64,000 bases of DNA from CAIJMU01 sp035530275. Its GTDB lineage: Bacteria > Spirochaetota > Spirochaetia > Treponematales > Rectinemataceae. Below, in pieces: positions 58,062-64,000 of the stretch. The notes beneath the pieces were generated by a model. The model saw only the letters and a list, made by a program, of their open reading frames with translations, had not been told where the DNA came from and ran no database searches. The position numbers and the translations under genes were made by a program. The stretch lies in the NCBI GenBank assembly GCA_035530275.1, contig DATKVC010000003.1:1-64000 (forward strand). The letters are read 5' to 3'. Position 1 is the first letter of the stretch; every line of letters begins with the position of its first letter.

Positions 58062-59185
58062 TGGGCGACTTCATCACAGAGGCGGACGGCCTCGAAACCC
58101 AGGAATTCATCCTCAATCTCGGGCCACAGCATCCCTCGACGCATGGCGTCTACCGGGCCCGCCTCATCATGGACGGCGAAACCGTTGTTTCCGCCGAAAA
58201 CAAGATCGGCTACCTCCACCGTGGCATCGAAAAACTCGCGGAGGGAATAACCTACGCACAGTTCACCCCCTACACGACGCGCTTCGATTACGTGGCCGGC
58301 GCCCTCCAACCCTGGGCCTGGTGCCTAGCCCTCGAAAAGCTCGGCAATATTGTCGTTCCGGAACGAGCCGAGTACCTTCGCGTCATCGTCGGCGAGCTCC
58401 AGCGCATCGCGAGCCACCTCGTCATGTTGGGTTCGATGGTCCTCGACTTCAGCGCCATTACGCCCTGGACCTACGTCTTCAACGCCCGCGAAGACATCAG
58501 CGACCTCCTCGAGGCGGTCTCAGGTTCCAGGCTCCTCGTCAATTACTTCGTGAACGGCGGCGTCAACGCCGACCTTCCCGAGGGCTGGATTCCCAAGGCC
58601 GAAAAGGCCCTCGATTCCATGCTTAAGCGCCTCGACGATTTCGACACGATGGTTTCGGGCAACGAGATCTTCGTCGGCCGAACGAAGGGGATCGCCGTGG
58701 TCAGCGCCGAGGAGGCGATCGAATACGGCGTCACCGGCGCGAGCCTCCGGGCCTCAGGCCTCAAGTTCGATCTCCGCAAGGACTCGCCCTATTCGGTCTA
58801 CGACCGCCTCGACTGGGAGGTGCAGACCATGCCCGCGGGCGACAGCTTCGACCGCTACTACGTGCGTCTCCTCGAGATAAGGGAGAGCGCGAAGATGGTC
58901 AGGCAGGCGCTGAAGCAGCTGCCGGCTGGGGACATCCGGGCGAAGGTCGCCAAGGTCTGGAAACCGGCCCCCGGCGAGGCCTACGCGGCGACCGAGGCGG
59001 CACGTGGCATCATGGGCTACCAGGTCGTCTCGGACGGGACCGTGAAACCCTACAGGGTGCACATGCGTTCCCCCTCGTTCTGCAACATCGGGATAATCCC
59101 GGCGAAGGCCCCCGGCCTCACGCTCCAGGATTTCATCGCCTTCATCGCCTCGCTGGACTTCGTCCTCGGCGACATCGACCGGTAG
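58061..59185 (+). CDS. nuoD: NADH-quinone oxidoreductase subunit D
   Basis: 374 residues, the 49-kDa subunit that lines the quinone site. NLGPQHPSTHGVYR contains the conserved quinone-site His; RLDYVAGA and the C-terminal FVLGDIDR are typical. It overlaps nuoC at a single base and follows GGAGG. Next comes nuoH, with no nuoE, nuoF or nuoG between. Confidence 0.97.
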   Translation: MGDFITEADGLETQEFILNLGPQHPSTHGVYRARLIMDGETVVSAENKIGYLHRGIEKLAEGITYAQFTPYTTRFDYVAGALQPWAWCLALEKLGNIVVPERAEYLRVIVGELQRIASHLVMLGSMVLDFSAITPWTYVFNAREDISDLLEAVSGSRLLVNYFVNGGVNADLPEGWIPKAEKALDSMLKRLDDFDTMVSGNEIFVGRTKGIAVVSAEEAIEYGVTGASLRASGLKFDLRKDSPYSVYDRLDWEVQTMPAGDSFDRYYVRLLEIRESAKMVRQALKQLPAGDIRAKVAKVWKPAPGEAYAATEAARGIMGYQVVSDGTVKPYRVHMRSPSFCNIGIIPAKAPGLTLQDFIAFIASLDFVLGDIDR

Positions 59186-59198
59186 GAGGGCGGAGAAC

Positions 59199-60260
59199 AT
59201 GGTCGGGTTTCTAACAACTATTTTCAACTGGTTCCAGGGGTTCCTCGGGTTGCCCGCGACTTCCCTCGCGGACGCCCTGCCCTGGTGGGACATCCTCTGG
59301 GCCTTCGTCTACTTCGTCGGCGCGGTGATCCTCCTCATCATCAACGTCATCATGCTGATCTGGATCGAGCGCCGCGCGGCGGGCTTCTTCCAGGAGCGCG
59401 TCGGCCCCAATCGCGTCGGTCCCCTGGGTCTCCTCCAGACGGTCAACGACACGATCAAGCTCCTCGGCAAGGAATGGATCATGCCGGCGGCGGCGGACAA
59501 GCTCATCTATCTCATCGCCCCCCTCCTCATCGTGACCATATCGGTCACGATGTACGGCCTCCTCCCTTATGGCCCAGGAATCACGCCGGTCACCCTCAAT
59601 GTCGGCATCCTCTTCTTCCTCGCCATCTCGTCGGTCAACACGCTGTCCGTCCTCATGGCCGGCTGGGGTTCCAACAATAAGTACTCCCTTCTCGGCGGCA
59701 TGCGCACGGTCGCCCAGATCATCAGCTACGAGATCCCGATGGCCCTCTCGATCATCGGTATTGTGATGATCACCGGCTCTCTCGACCTCGGCACCATCGC
59801 AAGCTCCCAGGCCCACGTGTGGAACGTCTTCATCCAGCCGGTGGCCTTCGTCATCTTCGTCATCTCGGCCCTCGCCGAGCTCACGAAGTCGCCCTTCGAC
59901 ATGACGGAGGCCGAGCAGGAATTCGTCGCCGGCTACCACACCGAGTATTCGGGCATCCGCTTCACCCTCTTCTTCATGGGCGAATACGCGAACCTGTTCT
60001 CGATGTCGGCCCTCGGAGTCGTCCTCTTCTTCGGCGGCGCGAACGGTCCCTTTCTCCCGCCCTGGGTCTGGTTCATCGGCAAGACCTATGTGTTCATCCT
60101 CTTCATGCTCTGGATCCGCTGGACCTTCCTCCGCATCCGCGTCGACAAGATGATGAAGTTCAATTGGAAGATCCTCATACCGATCTCCCTGGCCAACCTC
60201 CTCCTCACGGGGGTCGGCATCAAGATCTGGCAGGCCGCCACCGGCGCCATCAGGTGGTAA
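59199..60260 (+). CDS. nuoH: NADH-quinone oxidoreductase subunit H
   Basis: 353 residues, about eight membrane helices. WIERRAAGFFQERVGPNRVGPLGLLQTVND and FDMTEAEQEFVAGYHTEYSG hold the conserved charged residues of the quinone-channel and coupling region. Complete. Confidence 0.97.
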   Translation: MVGFLTTIFNWFQGFLGLPATSLADALPWWDILWAFVYFVGAVILLIINVIMLIWIERRAAGFFQERVGPNRVGPLGLLQTVNDTIKLLGKEWIMPAAADKLIYLIAPLLIVTISVTMYGLLPYGPGITPVTLNVGILFFLAISSVNTLSVLMAGWGSNNKYSLLGGMRTVAQIISYEIPMALSIIGIVMITGSLDLGTIASSQAHVWNVFIQPVAFVIFVISALAELTKSPFDMTEAEQEFVAGYHTEYSGIRFTLFFMGEYANLFSMSALGVVLFFGGANGPFLPPWVWFIGKTYVFILFMLWIRWTFLRIRVDKMMKFNWKILIPISLANLLLTGVGIKIWQAATGAIRW

Positions 60261-60264
60261 TGAA

Positions 60265-60729
60265 ATGTACGGATTAGGATTGCTGAAGGGCTTGGGCGTT
60301 TCCCTGAAACGCTTCTGGATGCCCAAGATCACCGAAAAATACCCCGAGGTGCAGCCGAACCTGCCCGAGCGCAGCAAGGGTTCCTTCAAATACAACAAGG
60401 AAACCTGCACCTCCTGCGAGCTCTGCTCGATGGCCTGCCCCAACGGGGTCATCAAGGTCGAGTGGCACAAGGACGAGAACAACCGCAAAAAGCTCGACCG
60501 CTATCGCATGAATCTCGGGCACTGCCTCTTCTGCGGTCTATGCGTCGAGGCCTGTCCCAACGGTTCGATCGACTTCAAGACCGATTTCGCCCTCGGATGC
60601 TGGCGCAAGGAAGACATCTATCGCGTCTGGACGAAGAGCTATCCGGAGTCGGAGACGGTTTCCGCCCCGGCTCCTGTCGGGGCCGCCCCCGCGGGCCAGC
60701 CCGGCGGCACCGGCGAGGGAGGGAACTGA
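60265..60729 (+). CDS. nuoI: NADH-quinone oxidoreductase subunit I
   Basis: 154 residues with two [4Fe-4S] motifs: CTSCELCSMACP (Cys48, 51, 54, 58) and CLFCGLCVEACP (Cys87, 90, 93, 97). It passes electrons to NuoB. With no NuoEFG in the window it may be the entry point for electrons, as in 11-subunit complexes. The C-terminus is Pro/Gly-rich. It starts 4 bp after nuoH. Confidence 0.96.
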   Translation: MYGLGLLKGLGVSLKRFWMPKITEKYPEVQPNLPERSKGSFKYNKETCTSCELCSMACPNGVIKVEWHKDENNRKKLDRYRMNLGHCLFCGLCVEACPNGSIDFKTDFALGCWRKEDIYRVWTKSYPESETVSAPAPVGAAPAGQPGGTGEGGN

Positions 60730-60730
60730 G

Positions 60731-61303
60731 ATGCTCGGCGTCATATTCTTCTACGTCTTCGCCTTTGCCGTCGTGGTCGGCGCCCTGGCGATGGTCTTCA
60801 CCAAGAACCTCGTCCACGCGGCCCTCTTCATGGCCGGCACCTTCCTGATGATCGCCTTCCTCTACATCCTGATGGGAGCCGACTACGTCGGAGCCGTGCA
60901 GATCCTCGTCTACGTGGGTGCCATCTCGATACTCTTCGTCTTCGGTATAATGCTGACGAAGCGCGACCGCATCGAGGATTCGAACCGCTTCAACCGCTAC
61001 GGACCCGCGGCGACGGTCGTCGCTGGCCTTCTCTTCGCGAGTATCGTCATCACTGCCGTCGGCACGGCGGTGCACAATGCTCCCGCCCCCTCGGGCGACT
61101 CGACCATCCAGACGATCGCGAACATCTTCCTTTCCGACTACGTTCTCGCCTTCGAGTTCGCGGGCATTCTCCTCCTCGCCGCCCTCGTCGGCGCCATCGT
61201 GATCGGCCAGGGCCAGCTCCAGCGCAAGACGCGGCTGCGGCCCGCCGCCGGGGCCAACCCCGGAGCGGGAACCGCGCAATCACCCAAGGGAGGCGACAAA
61301 TGA
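60731..61303 (+). CDS. nuoJ: NADH-quinone oxidoreductase subunit J
   Basis: 190 residues, five membrane helices. FTKNLVHAALFMAGTFLMIAFLYILMGADYVGAVQILVYVGAISILFVF-type sequence near residue 28-75 is the NuoJ core. The C-terminal tail is Ala/Gly-rich. Its stop overlaps the nuoK start (ATGA). Confidence 0.94.
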   Translation: MLGVIFFYVFAFAVVVGALAMVFTKNLVHAALFMAGTFLMIAFLYILMGADYVGAVQILVYVGAISILFVFGIMLTKRDRIEDSNRFNRYGPAATVVAGLLFASIVITAVGTAVHNAPAPSGDSTIQTIANIFLSDYVLAFEFAGILLLAALVGAIVIGQGQLQRKTRLRPAAGANPGAGTAQSPKGGDK

Positions 61304-61608
61304 TCGGCCTCGCGCACTACCTCGTCCTCGCCGGCATACTCTTCTGCGTCGGCCTTCTCGGGGCGCTCGCAAAGCGGAACGCCATCGCCGTGTTCATGGG
61401 AGTGGAGCTGATGCTCAACTCCGTGAACCTCAACCTCGTCGCCTTCAACCGTTTCCTCCATCCCGAGTTTCTCGGCGGGCAGGCTTTCGCGATCTTCGTG
61501 ATCGTCGTCGCCGCGGCCGAGGTTTCGGTGGGCCTGGCCATCATCCTCGCGCTCTATCGCCGCAAGGCGAACACGAGTGTCGACGATATCGACCTCCTCA
61601 AATGGTGA
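61300..61608 (+). CDS. nuoK: NADH-quinone oxidoreductase subunit K
   Basis: 102 residues, three membrane helices. GVELMLNSVNLNLVAFNRF and AAAEVSVGLAIILALYRRK carry the two conserved Glu of the proton path. Standard length. Confidence 0.96.
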   Translation: MIGLAHYLVLAGILFCVGLLGALAKRNAIAVFMGVELMLNSVNLNLVAFNRFLHPEFLGGQAFAIFVIVVAAAEVSVGLAIILALYRRKANTSVDDIDLLKW

Positions 61609-61633
61609 GCGGAAAGGCAAGGCAGGAAATCAC

Positions 61634-63544
61634 ATGATCACACTCGCCATACTACTGACGATCGCGCCCATCGCGGCCTATGTCGTCATCGTCGCCTTGA
61701 CCAATCGCTGGAAGGCCCTTTCCGCCGGCATCGCCATCGCCGCGACCGGCGCCTCGCTCGCGATTTCGCTGTATCTGCTCTGGTCTATGATCGGGAACCC
61801 GACCCCCGTCCACGACGCTGTCCAATGGCTCAGCATCCCGCGCATCGGCGGCTTCCGCGGCCTCGAGATCGTCGCGGGCATCCTGGTGGACCCCCTTTCC
61901 GCGCTGATGGCCTCCATCGTCTCGCTGGTCGCCTTCCTCGTGATGGTCTACTCGGTGGGCTACATGAAGGGCGACGAGGGTTTCTCGCGCTACTTCGCCT
62001 ATCTTTCCCTCTTCACCTTCTCGATGCTCGGCTTGGTCGTTTCCGACAACTACTTCATGACCTTCGTCTTCTGGGAGCTCGTCGGACTTTCCTCCTACCT
62101 CCTCATCGGGTTCTGGAGGCTCAAGGACGCGCCCGCGGAGGCTAGCAAGAAAGCCTTCGTGACCAACCGCTGGGGCGATTTCGGCTTCATGGTCGGCATC
62201 ATCCTCCTCTACCTCACCTTCGGGACCTTCGACTTCACAGGCCTCGCCACGATGATTCCGCAGTACCAGCACCTCGGCTTCCTCACGCTGATCGCGGTCC
62301 TCGTGTTCACCGGCCCGATGGGCAAGTCGGCCCAGTTCCCCTTCCACGTGTGGCTGCCCGACGCGATGGAGGGCCCGACGCCCGTCTCCGCCCTCATCCA
62401 TGCGGCGACGATGGTCGCGGCCGGCGTCTACCTCGTGGCGCGCGCCTTCGTCCTCTTCCACGCCGTGCCGAACGTGATGGAGCTCATCGCCTGGATAGGC
62501 GGCTTCACCGCGATTTTCGCGGCGCTGATAGCCCTCGTGCAGAAGGACATCAAGCGCATCCTCGCCTATTCGACGCTTTCGCAACTCGGCTACATGTTCC
62601 TCGCCCTCGGCTCGGGCTCGATGAGCGCGGGCATGTTCCACCTCACGACCCACGCCTTCTTCAAAGCCCTCCTCTTCCTCGGGGCCGGTTCGGTGATCCA
62701 CGCCCTCGAGCAGCAGGACATCTTCAAGATGGGCGGCCTCGCCAAAAAGATGCCCATAACTACCTGGACCTTCGTCATCGGCGCCCTCTCGCTGGGTGGT
62801 CTCTTCCCCCTCGCGGGTTTCTGGAGCAAGGACGAGATACTTCTCACCGCGCTCAAGGGAGGACAGATCGGCCTCTATTGGATCGGGGTGATCACGGCCT
62901 TCCTCACGGCCTTCTACATGTTCCGCCTCATCTTCACGGCCTTCTTCGGGAAGCCGGCGGAGAGCCATGAGGGCCATGGCCACGAGCATCACGCCCATGA
63001 AAGTCCCGCCTCGATGACGGTGCCCCTCATCGTTCTCGCGGTGCTTTCTGTGGTCGGCGGTCTCGTCGGCTCGCCCTGGTGGACCCAGTGGTTCGGCGGT
63101 TCCTTCGGTTCCTTCATCTACTTCGGCGAACCCGAGGCCGCCCACGTCGATCTCGCTGTGGCCATTCCCGCTACGATCGTCGCCCTCCTCGGCATCGGCC
63201 TGGCCTGGGTCGTCTACGGCGCCAAGATCGTCAAGCACGAATGGCTCGCCGAAAAGCTCAAGCCACTTCACAGCCTTCTCGAACACAAGTTCTACGTCGA
63301 CGAGGTTTACGGCTTCGTGTTCAAGTGGGTGATGCTCCTCCTCGGTAGGATCCTCGATTGGATCGACCACAAGGTGATCGATGGGACCTTCGATGGTCTC
63401 GGCTCGGCTACGAGGGCCAGCGGCGGAAAGCTCAGGCTGATTCAGTCCGGCAAGCTCCAATCCTACGCCCTCGTGATCTTCGGCGCGGTGGCCCTCGTCG
63501 TGATCCTGCTTTCGACCAACCTGATCGGAGGCTTCGTCAAATGA
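61634..63544 (+). CDS. nuoL: NADH-quinone oxidoreductase subunit L
   Basis: 636 residues, the distal antiporter-like proton pump with a long lateral helix. Conserved: FWELVGLSSYLLIGFW (Glu in TM5), FPFHVWLPDAMEGPTPVSALIHAATMVAAGVYL, and HALEQQDIFKMGGLAKKMP. A His-rich loop ESHEGHGHEHHAHE near residue 455 is not part of the core. ATG 61634 is chosen because the frame from 61577 overlaps nuoK. Confidence 0.96.
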   Translation: MITLAILLTIAPIAAYVVIVALTNRWKALSAGIAIAATGASLAISLYLLWSMIGNPTPVHDAVQWLSIPRIGGFRGLEIVAGILVDPLSALMASIVSLVAFLVMVYSVGYMKGDEGFSRYFAYLSLFTFSMLGLVVSDNYFMTFVFWELVGLSSYLLIGFWRLKDAPAEASKKAFVTNRWGDFGFMVGIILLYLTFGTFDFTGLATMIPQYQHLGFLTLIAVLVFTGPMGKSAQFPFHVWLPDAMEGPTPVSALIHAATMVAAGVYLVARAFVLFHAVPNVMELIAWIGGFTAIFAALIALVQKDIKRILAYSTLSQLGYMFLALGSGSMSAGMFHLTTHAFFKALLFLGAGSVIHALEQQDIFKMGGLAKKMPITTWTFVIGALSLGGLFPLAGFWSKDEILLTALKGGQIGLYWIGVITAFLTAFYMFRLIFTAFFGKPAESHEGHGHEHHAHESPASMTVPLIVLAVLSVVGGLVGSPWWTQWFGGSFGSFIYFGEPEAAHVDLAVAIPATIVALLGIGLAWVVYGAKIVKHEWLAEKLKPLHSLLEHKFYVDEVYGFVFKWVMLLLGRILDWIDHKVIDGTFDGLGSATRASGGKLRLIQSGKLQSYALVIFGAVALVVILLSTNLIGGFVK

Positions 63545-64000
63545 ACGGACTTCATATTCTCCCGGGCATCATCATCGCCCCCTTCGCGGCGGCCCTGATC
63601 ATGCTGGTCGTGCCTTCCACCGCGAGAAATCTCATTCGAGGCTTGGCCCTCGCGGCCGCGACAATTTCCCTCGCCCTTGCGGGCCTCGCGATGTTCCTCT
63701 ACGACAATTCGGCCAAGGGCCTCCAATTCGTGGAACATATCGGCTGGCTCAAGTCCTACGGCATCAGCATGGACTTCGGCGTAGACGGCCTTTCCCTGCC
63801 CCTCGTTCTCCTGACCTCGATCATCTTCTTCGCTGGCGTCTTCGTGTCATGGAAGCTCGAGAACAGGACGAAGGAATTCTTCGTCTACACCCTCCTCCTT
63901 GTGGGCGGCGTCTTCGGCGTCTTCATGTCGACGGATCTCCTCGTGCTCTTCATGTTCATCGAGATCGCCGTCATCCCGAAGTACGTGCTGATCAGCGTCT
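63541..64000 (+). CDS. nuoM: NADH-quinone oxidoreductase subunit M, N-terminal part (runs off right edge)
   Basis: The first 153 residues are present. They start MNGLHILPGIIIAPFAAALIML, then FGVDGLSLPLVLLTSIIFFAG and LVLFMFIEIAVIPKYVLI, the Glu-containing TM5 region of NuoM. ATG 63541 overlaps the nuoL stop. nuoN presumably follows outside the window. Confidence 0.93.
   Translation, partial: MNGLHILPGIIIAPFAAALIMLVVPSTARNLIRGLALAAATISLALAGLAMFLYDNSAKGLQFVEHIGWLKSYGISMDFGVDGLSLPLVLLTSIIFFAGVFVSWKLENRTKEFFVYTLLLVGGVFGVFMSTDLLVLFMFIEIAVIPKYVLISV

Noticed and set aside
59211..60488. 425-residue open frame antisense to nuoH and nuoI
   Set aside because: Same shadow effect; no start signal and both sense genes are certain.
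61652..63460. 602-residue open frame antisense to nuoL
   Set aside because: Composition is an artefact of the opposite strand of a membrane protein (Glu/His/Arg-rich); nuoL is certain.
1..64000. tRNA, rRNA, CRISPR array, insertion sequence or prophage
   Set aside because: Intergenic gaps are short and none shows a tRNA cloverleaf, direct-repeat array or transposase motif; no phage or transposase genes occur.

Overview
The window is GC-rich bacterial chromosome, densely packed with genes on both strands. The best reading is a spirochaete, at moderate confidence. The signs are a large protein resembling the spirochaete-type DUF5312 family, separate cheR and cheB genes, an rpoN-hpf-hprK-ptsH cluster, FlgD-Ig/OmpA and von Willebrand envelope proteins, and a DnaK with an acidic EEEKK tail. 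I saw no tRNA, rRNA, CRISPR array, insertion sequence or prophage. Shine-Dalgarno sites (AGGAGG-like) are common, but a recurrent minority of genes have a -10 box 5-9 nt before the start codon and no Shine-Dalgarno, which suggests leaderless mRNAs.

Layout. 1-12.8 kb: two related short-chain dehydrogenases, an acetyl-CoA/succinyl-CoA:acetate CoA-transferase, an M48 membrane protease, a 1433-residue UvrD-type helicase with a RelE-like N-terminus and TPR-like C-terminus, a P-type Ca2+ pump and small unknown proteins. 13-17.5 kb: enolase, then parA-parB-GNAT, then a NifU-type Fe-S scaffold. 17.5-24.7 kb: cheR-cheB, a bifunctional-nuclease-domain protein, and an overlapping run of a DUF5312-like protein, a GAF-GGDEF cyclase, a [2Fe-2S] ferredoxin and a GH13 glucosidase. 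24.7-32.6 kb: a compact minus-strand series, rpoN-hpf-hprK-ptsH-sensor kinase-NtrC regulator-lexA-holA, joining sigma-54, HPr phosphorylation, ribosome hibernation and SOS functions. 32.8-37 kb: grpE-dnaK-dnaJ.

37.1-46.3 kb holds the most unusual locus. Four paralogues of a roughly 220-residue family I do not recognise lie beside a divergent PPP-type phosphatase, an atypical kinase with PI3K/HipA-like motifs, and a Hanks-type pseudokinase that has lost the Lys, HRD and DFG residues and carries a degenerate NTPase-like C-terminus. A second phosphatase of the same divergent subfamily follows, divergent from the Mn2+ exporter mntP. I infer a protein-phosphorylation signalling island; its substrate and output are unknown.

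46.3-56.3 kb: two secreted proteins (one VWA), a 626-residue unknown protein, a small MscS-like membrane protein, a ClC antiporter with CBS domains, a LysR regulator and a large FlgD-Ig/OmpA lipoprotein behind a perfect 27-bp dyad. 56.4-64 kb: a strong terminator and promoter, then nuoABCDHIJKLM. The nuoEFG genes of the NADH-oxidising module are not between nuoD and nuoH, which fits an 11-subunit-type complex I fed by a donor other than NADH. nuoM runs off the right edge.
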